A stretch of DNA of 37,483 bases from NCBI GenBank assembly GCA_938009055.1, contig CALLIO010000108.1:1-37483 (forward strand). The letters run 5' to 3'. Shown piece by piece: positions 7,713 to 15,029 of the stretch. Source of the stretch: an uncultured Altererythrobacter sp. Its GTDB lineage: Bacteria; Pseudomonadota; Alphaproteobacteria; Sphingomonadales; Sphingomonadaceae. Every line of letters starts with the position of its first letter. The first letter of the stretch is position 1. Position numbers and translations under genes: made by a program. A model generated the notes under the pieces. That model ran no database searches. It saw only the letters and a list, made by a program, of their open reading frames with translations, and was not told the DNA's origin.

Positions 7713-9140
7713 GTGCAAGAACTACCAAAGAACAAATTTGTCACCCTCAATACAGAAGCATTGGCAAAGCGTTTCGGCAGATCCGTCAGTTGGCCCACGA
7801 ATGACTTGTTCGGACTACCGCTGGTTTCTGCACGCCCTGAAGCAATGGCCAAAGATATCGTCCGCAGAGCCGCAGAAGGGCAATCAACTATCGTCAATTT
7901 TCTCAACGCGCATTGTGTGAATGTGGCGCGTTCAGATGAGGGATATCGCGAAGCCTTGTGCGCGAGCGACCTCGTGCTTCCCGATGGCATCGGCATTGAG
8001 CTTGCCGGCCGGATGCAGAATATTGATACGGGGCCTAACCTAAATGGCACCGACCTATTCCCGCATCTTTGCGAAGTGGCAGCGCACAAACATCAGCGTC
8101 TCTTCCTGCTGGGAGGGCGCCCTGGTGTTGCGAAAAAAGCCGGAGAATGGGCTCAAAAAAAATATCCCAAACTCGAGGTGTCGGGAACGCATTCGGGATA
8201 CTTCACCCGGAAAGAGGAAGAAGCGCTGATTGCACAAATTAACGCGACACGTTCATCTCTACTCTTGGTTGGTCTTGGCGTCCCCAACCAAGAAAAGTGG
8301 ATTGCAAAGAACAAGGATCGACTAAAACCGCCAGTCGTAATGGGCGTAGGTGGATTGTTCGATTACTATTCTGGCAGAATTCCACGCGCACCTGATTGGA
8401 TCCGCAAACTAAAAAGCGAATGGGTCTGGAGGCTGGCTATGGAGCCCAGCCGAATGGCAAAACGCTATCTTTGGGGCAACGCAACATTCCTAGCCTACGC
8501 CGCATATGAAGCTGTGCGGCTTTCTCCAGTTCGCAAATCGGCCAATCTTGCGGCAAAGCGCATGATTGACCTGGTGGTTTCGATCGCAATGATTTTCATC
8601 CTTTTGCCTTTGCTAGTTGGAACGGCCCTATCGATTTGGCTGGAAGATCGTGGACCAGTCTTTTTTAAGCAAACTCGGATCGGGGAAGATGGAACCCCAT
8701 TTGAAATGCTCAAATTCCGTTCAATGTACCAGGACGCCGAAGCGAGAAGAGAAGCACTTGTTGCTCAGTCTGACCGTTCAGGTACATGTTTCAAGATGCG
8801 TTCTGACCCGCGAATTACCAAAACGGGCAAGTTTATTCGGCGCTTCTCAATCGATGAGTTGCCTCAACTCTTCAATGTGGTGAAGGGCAGCATGGCTCTC
8901 GTTGGTCCGCGTCCCGCGTTGCCAGGCGAAGTTGCGAGCTACCAGGGAACTCAATGGCAGCGTCTGTATGGAAAACCAGGGCTTACTTGCACATGGCAAG
9001 TCAGAGGGCGCGCAGAGATACCCTTTGAGCGCCAAGCCATTATGGACAGGGCATATCTTAAGAACGCAAGCATTTGGGTGGATATCAAATTGCTGGCTTC
9101 AACACCGATGGCCGTGCTGGCAGGCCGGGGCGCCTACTGA
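7713..9140 (+). CDS. Fused GT26 (WecG/TagA/CpsF-type) glycosyltransferase and initiating sugar-phosphate transferase
   Basis: Two families are joined in 475 residues. Residues about 35-240 match the WecG/TagA/CpsF family: VNFLNAHCVN, DLVLPDGIGIELA, LFLLGGRPGVAKKA, GLGVPNQEKWI, GVGGLFDYYSGRIPRAP and a terminal EWVWRLAMEPSRM. Residues about 281-475 match the bacterial sugar transferase family of monotopic phosphoglycosyl transferases. That half has a KRMIDLVVS start, a re-entrant hydrophobic helix (285-308), LKFRSM, the catalytic Asp-Glu in SIDELPQLFNV (381-382) and LVGPRPALPGE. One polypeptide could therefore load the first sugar phosphate on undecaprenyl phosphate and add the second sugar. 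The GTG start at 7713 has GGAG 8 bases upstream. The 3' end overlaps the convergent sensor-kinase gene by 7 bp. Confidence 0.88.
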   Translation: MQELPKNKFVTLNTEALAKRFGRSVSWPTNDLFGLPLVSARPEAMAKDIVRRAAEGQSTIVNFLNAHCVNVARSDEGYREALCASDLVLPDGIGIELAGRMQNIDTGPNLNGTDLFPHLCEVAAHKHQRLFLLGGRPGVAKKAGEWAQKKYPKLEVSGTHSGYFTRKEEEALIAQINATRSSLLLVGLGVPNQEKWIAKNKDRLKPPVVMGVGGLFDYYSGRIPRAPDWIRKLKSEWVWRLAMEPSRMAKRYLWGNATFLAYAAYEAVRLSPVRKSANLAAKRMIDLVVSIAMIFILLPLLVGTALSIWLEDRGPVFFKQTRIGEDGTPFEMLKFRSMYQDAEARREALVAQSDRSGTCFKMRSDPRITKTGKFIRRFSIDELPQLFNVVKGSMALVGPRPALPGEVASYQGTQWQRLYGKPGLTCTWQVRGRAEIPFERQAIMDRAYLKNASIWVDIKLLASTPMAVLAGRGAY

Positions 9141-10798
9141 TCCTCGCCGACTAACGCTTGGTAAAAGTCATCAAACGAGAGCAAGCTAGCAGCGATCTCA
9201 GTTCTTAGATTATCTGCCATTTCAGCAGCAGCATCGCCCTTGGCCTCCCGCAAAACAGTGAGCTGTTCGATGATTCCTATGGCGCCTACATTCAGGGATA
9301 CGCCCTTCAGGCTGTGTGCTGCTTTCGAAAGGGCCTCTTCGTCTGCTTGCGTGACAGCATCCAAGACCGCTTGACCATAGTCGCTGATGTCCTGTTTTAC
9401 AGCCTGGCGCATCCGATCACGATAGGCGGTCGGTAGATCAAAGAAGGCTCGCTGAAAGACTTCGTGATCGAATTTGGCATTCAATGGCCGATTGGTGTCG
9501 CGCGCTAGAACGGAAGTCCGAATGGCATATTCCAATGCCTCACGCTTTAGTGGTTTGGTTAGACATGCTGTCATCCCCGCTGCAAGCAGTCTCTCGCGTT
9601 CAGCGTGAAGGCTGTGAGCGGTCACGCCCACTATTGGAGTACGCGATGCTGGACCACTCATCGAGCGAATAGCCCTGGTTGCTTCTTCTCCATCCATGAG
9701 CGGCATCATGACGTCCATTAGGATAAGGTCGAATGTGTCGCGGCGCACCGCATCCAGTGCCTCCACACCATTGGCGGCGACAACCGCTTCGCAGCCCAGT
9801 TCTGTCAGCATTCTTTCGATGACATAGCGATTGCTTTCGGTATCTTCAGCCAGCAATACCCGCGGTGAAGCGCCAGAGACCGGTAGTGCTCCTTTTTCAT
9901 CAATTGACTGTGTGCTGTTTGCCGCCGGCCTAAAGTCCTGAAGCAGGCTTGGTTCATCCGCCTCATCGATCAGGGAAGTAGCGATCGTGACAAGCTGCTC
10001 GGTCGCTTGCTTGATAACATCGAAATCTTTGTTCTCGTTCAAGGTTCCGGATAGAAGTTCGATCCCGCCGGTGAGGGAGCCAAGCGGCGTTCGAATCTTA
10101 TGAGCCATCTCAGTTAAGAACTTTGTTTTTACAGCCAAGGCCGCAGAAGTTTTCTTTTGTTCGCTCGTCAATTGGCCGCTTAGCCGGTTCAGTTCTGCTA
10201 CCCGCCTTTCTGCCCTAAGCTGGAGCGCGCGAACACCGCGCGCATTCGTACGCTCCAGAGTAATATCGCGAACAGTGCCATAAGTCGCAGAGGGCTTTCC
10301 CTCCCTCTTTGGCTCGCGTCGTATTACCCAGCTCAGCCAACGAGTTTCGCCTGTATCGAGGCGCTTGATCCTATGATCAAATCGGTGATCCACCCCTACC
10401 GGCAATTCGGTGAAGAATGAAACCGCAGAGCGCATAATCCGGTCGCGGTCCAATGGGTGTAGTGCATCTACAAGCAGCTCAACAGTGGCTTCTTTTCCAT
10501 CAGCGATGCCAAGCAACGCCGCTGCTTCGCCAGAGGCTGAGAAAGGTCTGTTTTTCTCTCCATAGATTGTCGCCATGTTCGCGGTAGACAGTGCAGCGAG
10601 GAGCTGCCTGCTTTCAACATCAAGGCGTTCAACGAGCTCGCTTTCTCTGCGACTGAGATCCTTGTTGGCCCGATCCAGTTCATGCATTCTGGCTTCAAGA
10701 GCTGTTTCGGCCTCTACCAGTGCTCGTTCTGCTCGATCTAGCCTCAGGCGCAATATTCGCGCCTGTTCGCCAACGGGAAGCTCTTCAAGCGATGGCAT
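9134..10798 (-). CDS. PAS - degenerate HisKA - receiver - Hpt relay protein lacking an ATPase domain
   Basis: The domain order in 554 residues is an N-terminal coiled coil (about 1-65), a PAS-like region ending in ATYGTVRDIT (about 72-180), a second coiled coil, a HisKA-like helix pair, a receiver and an Hpt domain. The HisKA-like part centres on His233 in MAHKIRTPLG, where the usual Glu after His is Lys. The receiver (about 313-430) has Glu-Asp at 318-319, Asp362 and Lys415. In the Hpt domain His495 lies in AAHSLKGVSLNVG. Only about 80 residues separate His233 from the receiver, and they contain no N, G1 or G2 box, so the HATPase domain is absent. It cannot phosphorylate itself from ATP and presumably takes phosphate from a partner. 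Its start overlaps the upstream kinase gene by 14 bp. Confidence 0.85.
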   Translation of the reverse strand: MPSLEELPVGEQARILRLRLDRAERALVEAETALEARMHELDRANKDLSRRESELVERLDVESRQLLAALSTANMATIYGEKNRPFSASGEAAALLGIADGKEATVELLVDALHPLDRDRIMRSAVSFFTELPVGVDHRFDHRIKRLDTGETRWLSWVIRREPKREGKPSATYGTVRDITLERTNARGVRALQLRAERRVAELNRLSGQLTSEQKKTSAALAVKTKFLTEMAHKIRTPLGSLTGGIELLSGTLNENKDFDVIKQATEQLVTIATSLIDEADEPSLLQDFRPAANSTQSIDEKGALPVSGASPRVLLAEDTESNRYVIERMLTELGCEAVVAANGVEALDAVRRDTFDLILMDVMMPLMDGEEATRAIRSMSGPASRTPIVGVTAHSLHAERERLLAAGMTACLTKPLKREALEYAIRTSVLARDTNRPLNAKFDHEVFQRAFFDLPTAYRDRMRQAVKQDISDYGQAVLDAVTQADEEALSKAAHSLKGVSLNVGAIGIIEQLTVLREAKGDAAAEMADNLRTEIAASLLSFDDFYQALVGEDQ

Positions 10799-12281
10799 TT
10801 TGGATGTCTTCTATGATCGCTGGGAGCTTTCTTGAGAGGTCGCTTAGGGCAACGCGAACAGTTCGCTCCTCCAATCTCGAGAGGAGTTCTACGTTTCCGG
10901 CGGTCTCAACCATAATGATTTCTTGGTGTTTTCCCTCAAACACAGCTTGAGGGATCTCATGCATCAAGACTGAGTCGACCACTAGAACTGGTGATGGCAT
11001 CGCTTTCCATGCATCTGGGTCCAGCGTGTTCGCATCAACGATTTTGGCTACAGCACCGTCCAGTGCCGCCTCGACTTGAATTCTCACAGATGCTCGCTCA
11101 ACAAGTATTGCGACCAAGGCCAAGGTACTTGGTTTGGATTTCACATTCGCCTCGACTGGCCTGCTAAATGGTATAGAAAACTCGAATGTCGATCCTCGGC
11201 CAAGCTTGCTGCTGACTTCAATCTTTCCACCCATCGCCTCAACTAGATCCCTAGTAATCGAAAGCCCAAGGCCTGAGCCGGTATTTTTCCCAAGAGTATC
11301 TGCCTGTGTGCCGCTGAATACTTCGAAAATCCCACCAGCCCGCTTTTCGTCCATCCCAGCGCCGGTATCTGTCACTTTGAAGCGCCAATCGCCAGAACCG
11401 TCAGGCTCACATACCGAAATGACAATCTCACCGGACTGAGTAAACTTGACCGCATTGGATACGAGGTTCGCCATGACCTGTTGCAATCGCGCTGCATCTC
11501 CGCTGACTTTGGCGCCTGAAACCCCAACAATAGATATACCCAATCCTTTGCGGCGGGCGAGTGGACGGAACAATTCGGTTACTCTTTTGGCGACAGCATG
11601 TGGGCTGAAATTCTCTTGCGCTAGTTGGCCTGGTTGCATGTCCAGACGTGTCTTCTGCAATACTCCGTCCAATGTGCCAAGCAATGCCTCGCACGAGTCT
11701 TCGATAAGCCGCAAAGCACTCTCACGCTCGATAGCGGGCTTATCTCGTTTCAGCTGATCGATTACACCTAGAATACCTCCCAGTGGAGTGCGGATTTCAT
11801 GAGAAACGACAGCCAACAAATTGTTGCGCTCTTCAAGTTGATCTCGAGCAGCATCGCGCATCCTGCGCAGCTCGGCGCCGGCAATTCTCTCTTGAGTGAC
11901 GTCTCTTACGATCCCGAAGAATCCGATAAACTCTTGGCAGCCATCAAGCTCTTCGAATGCAGCGATACCGCTGATATTTTGAGTGTACAGTTTTCCGCTA
12001 CTGGCAACTACCTTCGCCTCGAACTTAAACTCGCTTCGCGCTTTTATTGCCTTTTCCACTTGGCCAACGACCATCTCGCGGTCTGTTGCTGCGAAAATCT
12101 CAGGTAGCCGTGCGAGGGGAATGGGAATATTGTTCAGACCTAAGTTTGCTCTGACCCAGTCAGAAAACTCGATAGTCTCTGTCCGAGCATCAAGGATAAA
12201 GTGCCCCATCCCGGCGGCCGAATGGGCACGCTCGAGCAGCATCATGCGCTGTCTGAGTTCTTTGATCCCTTCTAAGCTCAT
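10785..12281 (-). CDS. PAS histidine kinase with a degenerate C-terminal receiver
   Basis: From the ATG at 12281 the product is 498 residues. It has a PAS domain ending in GFFGIVRDVTQ (about residues 20-130), a coiled coil, and HisKA with His161 in VVSHEIRTPLGG. The HATPase domain shows the N box (QVMANLVSNAVKFT), G1 (VTDTGAGMD) and G2 (GSGLGLSITRDLVEAMGG). The last 110 residues alternate strands and helices like a receiver and keep a VLVVDS segment, but lack the acidic pair and conserved Lys. No membrane segment is seen, so sensing is probably cytoplasmic. An upstream GTG at 12353 keeps the frame open, but has no ribosome binding site and adds a non-homologous leader. It is the likely phosphoryl donor for the downstream relay protein. 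Confidence 0.82.
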   Translation of the reverse strand: MSLEGIKELRQRMMLLERAHSAAGMGHFILDARTETIEFSDWVRANLGLNNIPIPLARLPEIFAATDREMVVGQVEKAIKARSEFKFEAKVVASSGKLYTQNISGIAAFEELDGCQEFIGFFGIVRDVTQERIAGAELRRMRDAARDQLEERNNLLAVVSHEIRTPLGGILGVIDQLKRDKPAIERESALRLIEDSCEALLGTLDGVLQKTRLDMQPGQLAQENFSPHAVAKRVTELFRPLARRKGLGISIVGVSGAKVSGDAARLQQVMANLVSNAVKFTQSGEIVISVCEPDGSGDWRFKVTDTGAGMDEKRAGGIFEVFSGTQADTLGKNTGSGLGLSITRDLVEAMGGKIEVSSKLGRGSTFEFSIPFSRPVEANVKSKPSTLALVAILVERASVRIQVEAALDGAVAKIVDANTLDPDAWKAMPSPVLVVDSVLMHEIPQAVFEGKHQEIIMVETAGNVELLSRLEERTVRVALSDLSRKLPAIIEDIQNAIA

Positions 12282-12395
12282 ATTCCCGTTCTTTGAACAA
12301 ACTGATCGAGCTCGGAGCCTTAGCAGACATTGCCGAACAAACTCCAAACTCACTGTAAAATTTGCAAAGAATTCTTGGCGTGGAGGTGAATTGGC

Positions 12396-12425
12396 AATTC
12401 CCTGTTGTTAGGAAAACAGGGAATT
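12396..12425. promoter_or_regulatory. Perfect 11-bp inverted repeat
   Basis: AATTCCCTGTT (12396-12406) and AACAGGGAATT (12415-12425) are perfectly complementary around an 8-base spacer. Neither strand has a T-run after the stem, so an intrinsic terminator is less likely than an operator. The right arm contains the first of the four ACAGGGA-type heptamers, so the palindrome and the direct repeats share sequence and may bind the same protein. Confidence 0.5.
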
Positions 12426-12485
12426 CAATATTGGTATCAGGGAAATCTTCCGGGCCAATAGGGATTGGACTAAGGCGAACAGGGA
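12416..12485. repeat. Four ACAGGGA-type heptamers with exact 21-bp period
   Basis: ACAGGGA (12416), TCAGGGA (12437), ATAGGGA (12458) and ACAGGGA (12479) start exactly 21 bp apart, close to two helical turns, so all four face the same side of the helix. The 14 bases between copies are not conserved. Phased short repeats of this kind are usually binding sites for a regulator that binds cooperatively. The array lies 135-204 bp upstream of the kinase start. Confidence 0.55.
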
Positions 12486-12589
12486 GCAGCCATTTCAGTC
12501 CAGCCAAGTGCTTTGCGCTGTGCATCCCAGCATAGTGGAATATGCATCTGCTTGAGGCGTTGCAGATTGAGTGAAGGCGGCTGCAGGTC

Positions 12590-14059
12590 CTACCTTGATG
12601 CCGCCGATTGACCGGCAATCTTGCCAAACACGGCGCCTGCCATGAGGCCTGAGCCGCCGGGATAATTGTTGTAGAATATCCCTCCGACAATTTCTCCAGC
12701 GGCGAAAAGCCCAGGAATGGGCCTAAGATCGACGTCAATCACTTGCGCCTCAGGCGAAATCCGCAAGCCGCCAAATGTGAATGTAATCCCGCAAGTGACA
12801 GCATAGGCTTCGAACGGAGGTTCGCTGAGCGCGTTGGCCCAGTTCGATTTGGGAACTGCAAGCCCTTTGGTCGATCGGCCATCCTTGATGTTCGGATTGA
12901 AATCCACGCCCGTGTCGACAGCCTCATTATAGGCTTCAAGATGCTCCAGTGCGGCCAATGCATCGACACCCTCAAGCTTCCTGGTCAGTTCCTCAAGCGT
13001 GTTCGCGCGCACCTTTGTGACTTGTCTGATCCGGTACTCATCGCGCAGCAGATGGAGGACTTTCTGGTCAAAGATTTGCCAAGCGAACTGCCCGGGCTGC
13101 GCGAGGATTTCGCGCCCATATTTGGCATAGGTGTAATTCCGAAAGTCGGCCCCTTCATCAAGAAAGCGCTCTCCTTTAGCGTTTATCATCACTCCGAAAG
13201 GATAGCTGTGCTTTTGGAAGCCGTCGCCGACAGCCAAATCTCCGAATTCAGGCGCGTTGCGTTCCCATCCAACCGCATGACAACCCGACCAATTGCCATA
13301 GGGCATGGCCCCTATGTCGAGTGCCATTTTTAGACCATCGCCGTTGGAAAAGCGGGTTCCCCTCACCTTGGCCAAATCCCAAGTTTGCCCCAAATAGCGT
13401 GTGCGCATTTCGGGGTTGGCCTGAAAGCCGCCAGTCGCCAGGATCACCGCATCGGCATGAAACGTCTGTGTTTTGCCTGCAATGCTCGCCACAACACCAT
13501 GGACACCGTCATCATTGGCCAAGAGCTCTTTGGCGCGCGCTTGGTAGATGATGGTGATGCCGCGCAATTTTGCAGCGTCGGTCCATGCTTGGAACAGGCC
13601 TTCGCCGCCGCCCCATGCTTCAACAGTCAATCCGCCCCAGAATTTGAATTTGCCATCAACTTGAAACGCCTGCCGCCCCCAAATGGGTGCAAACCGGATG
13701 CCCTGGTCGCGCATCCAGAACACAGTTTCCTTGGATTTTGTGACCAGCGCTTCGCACAAGTCGGGATCGGTCCGATAATCGGTCACGCGGCCCATATCAT
13801 CGAAGAAGGCCTCTTCATCATAGGAGCCAAAATCGGTCTTGGTGACTTCATCATCGGTTAAATCGGGCATTAGCGCGCGCAAATCGTCAACGCCGTCATA
13901 GGCAAAGCGGATGGCGCCAGCAGTAAAGCGAGTGTTGCCGCCCGCCTCGCTCTCGGGCGCTCGCTCAAGCACGGTTACGTCACAACCTTGCTCGGCTGCG
14001 GCGACTGCGGCGGCAAAGGCTGCGTTGCCTCCACCCACGACTATGATCTTTCTAGCCAT
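12590..14059 (-). CDS. TcuA-like FAD-dependent dehydrogenase (tricarballylate/fumarate-reductase-like flavoprotein)
   Basis: The 489-residue protein starts with a dinucleotide-binding motif (IIVVGGGNAAFAAAVAAAEQG) and an ERAPESEAGGNTRFT segment typical of TcuA/CobZ and fumarate-reductase-like flavoproteins. It ends with the FAD-contacting GLFAAGEIVGG and GGSGLMAGAVFG motifs. A catalytic-domain segment GVMINAKGERFLDEG is present. TcuA oxidises tricarballylate to cis-aconitate in Salmonella and passes electrons to TcuB. No TcuB-like iron-sulfur partner is visible here. Clustering with a tricarboxylate transporter supports a carboxylate substrate. The start overlaps the stop of the upstream lipoprotein gene by 1 bp (TGATG), so the two are translationally coupled. 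The exact substrate is an inference from family and context. Confidence 0.78.
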   Translation of the reverse strand: MARKIIVVGGGNAAFAAAVAAAEQGCDVTVLERAPESEAGGNTRFTAGAIRFAYDGVDDLRALMPDLTDDEVTKTDFGSYDEEAFFDDMGRVTDYRTDPDLCEALVTKSKETVFWMRDQGIRFAPIWGRQAFQVDGKFKFWGGLTVEAWGGGEGLFQAWTDAAKLRGITIIYQARAKELLANDDGVHGVVASIAGKTQTFHADAVILATGGFQANPEMRTRYLGQTWDLAKVRGTRFSNGDGLKMALDIGAMPYGNWSGCHAVGWERNAPEFGDLAVGDGFQKHSYPFGVMINAKGERFLDEGADFRNYTYAKYGREILAQPGQFAWQIFDQKVLHLLRDEYRIRQVTKVRANTLEELTRKLEGVDALAALEHLEAYNEAVDTGVDFNPNIKDGRSTKGLAVPKSNWANALSEPPFEAYAVTCGITFTFGGLRISPEAQVIDVDLRPIPGLFAAGEIVGGIFYNNYPGGSGLMAGAVFGKIAGQSAASR

Positions 14060-14877
14060 CAGCTTTCTGCCTCGATGCGGTCTTCAGCGATAGCGTCAAC
14101 CCCGGTCGCGTTGATTTGCTCAACGACTTTTTCGGATGAAAGAAAGTCGATCAGCAGTTCGGCTTCTTTGCGCTTTTGCGTTCCCACGATGATCCCAGCG
14201 GAAAAGATTGTTGTGCGCTGATACTCACCGGGGATGGGGCCGACATAGGTGACGCCTTTGACCGGGAGAATCTCGCTGATTTGCTGGAAGCCGATCTCCA
14301 CATCACCGCGCGCGACAACGCTGGCGACCCGCTCGCTTTCGATCCGCTTTGATTTGGGTCGAATGTCCTCCCAAATCCCTATGCGCGGAAACAAATTTGT
14401 CGAAAGATAATTGCCGCTTGCGCTTGCCGAATAACCAATGGAGCCTGCGTCGCGCAAAGCGGTCACGAATGCTTCGGGTGAGCTGATATCTGGCACCACA
14501 GCCCCTTCGCGAACCGCCATGCCTATGCGCGAGCGAACCAGGTCCGTGCGGCTTTCTGGGATGACATATCCCTCCAGTGTCAGCCGTTCCAAGCTTGGTT
14601 TGGACAGAATGATGACATCTGCCGCTTCATTCCGTTTGAGCCGTTCAGGGATGGAATCCGCAGCACCGCCCGACGACGCGCCGTAAGCAGTATCGAGCGC
14701 AATGCCGGTCTCTTGCTCAAATTGCGGGCCAAGCACCCGGTAGGCGGCTGCAAAACCGCCCGAACTCATGATGTTGATTGACGATGCAGGTTCTGCTGCC
14801 GGCGCAAGTTGGACAGGTGTGCTGGAACATGCTGCCAAAAACAATGCCGACAAAAGTGCGATGAATTTTTGAAACAT
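14059..14877 (-). CDS. Lipoprotein solute-binding protein, ModA/SBP_bac_11-like
   Basis: From the ATG at 14877 the product is 272 residues. It has a lipoprotein signal, MFQKFIALLSALFLAAC, with Cys17 as the predicted lipid-attachment site. The mature part resembles type II binding proteins of the molybdate-binding class: INIMSSGGFAAAYRVLGPQFEQETGI, DVIILSKPSLERL, and a GYSASASGNYLS loop with hydroxyl residues that would contact an oxyanion or carboxylate. No ABC permease or ATPase gene is adjacent. Instead the gene is coupled to the TcuA-like dehydrogenase and divergent from the Bug-LuxR regulator. It may present a ligand to the regulator or transporter, or act with an unlinked ABC system. The frame extends to 14964, but the extension has no ribosome binding site and would bury the signal peptide. 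Confidence 0.72.
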   Translation of the reverse strand: MFQKFIALLSALFLAACSSTPVQLAPAAEPASSINIMSSGGFAAAYRVLGPQFEQETGIALDTAYGASSGGAADSIPERLKRNEAADVIILSKPSLERLTLEGYVIPESRTDLVRSRIGMAVREGAVVPDISSPEAFVTALRDAGSIGYSASASGNYLSTNLFPRIGIWEDIRPKSKRIESERVASVVARGDVEIGFQQISEILPVKGVTYVGPIPGEYQRTTIFSAGIIVGTQKRKEAELLIDFLSSEKVVEQINATGVDAIAEDRIEAES

Positions 14878-14976
14878 TGTGTGCTTGGCGCTCCAAGAGT
14901 TGAATCCAGTTGCAGCACGGCCACATTCGAAAGCCAATCGGTCAAATGACGCAAGCGTTTTCACAGATGCGATATG

Positions 14977-14999
14977 GCAAATGTTGCAACCCCATTTGC
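14977..14999. promoter_or_regulatory. Candidate operator GCAAATG-N9-CATTTGC
   Basis: A perfect 7-bp inverted repeat, GCAAATG (14977-14983) and CATTTGC (14993-14999), lies in the 152-bp divergent region between the lipoprotein gene and the regulator gene, about 30 bp before the regulator start. Two-fold symmetry of this size suits a dimeric LuxR-type regulator. Autoregulation and control of the lipoprotein-tcuA operon from this site is an inference. Confidence 0.5.
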
Positions 15000-15029
15000 G
15001 CGCTGTATCTTAGCGTTGGGAAAGGAGTA

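Larger units (their letters stand above)
12282..12589. promoter_or_regulatory. Gene-free gap with promoter-region repeats
   Basis: About 308 bp without a credible gene separates the tcuA-like gene from the sensor-kinase pair, both on the minus strand. It holds a perfect 11-bp hairpin (12396-12425) and four heptamers at 21-bp intervals (12416-12485), described separately. A promoter for the kinase pair is expected between about 12290 and 12480 on the minus strand, but I cannot place -35/-10 boxes with confidence. Confidence 0.5.

Noticed and set aside
12396..12425. Intrinsic terminator for the tcuA-like operon
   Set aside because: No T-run follows on the minus strand, and the arm belongs to a phased direct-repeat array, so a regulatory site is more likely.
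12190..12738. A 182-codon minus-strand frame across the gap between the tcuA-like gene and the kinase pair
   Set aside because: It overlaps the ends of both real genes in another frame, crosses the palindrome and phased repeats, and has no ribosome binding site or recognisable domain.
12743..13861. Open frames of up to 196 codons on the plus strand inside the tcuA-like gene
   Set aside because: They lie opposite a complete gene with clear FAD-binding motifs, have no family features, and are mirror frames of a GC-rich coding sequence.
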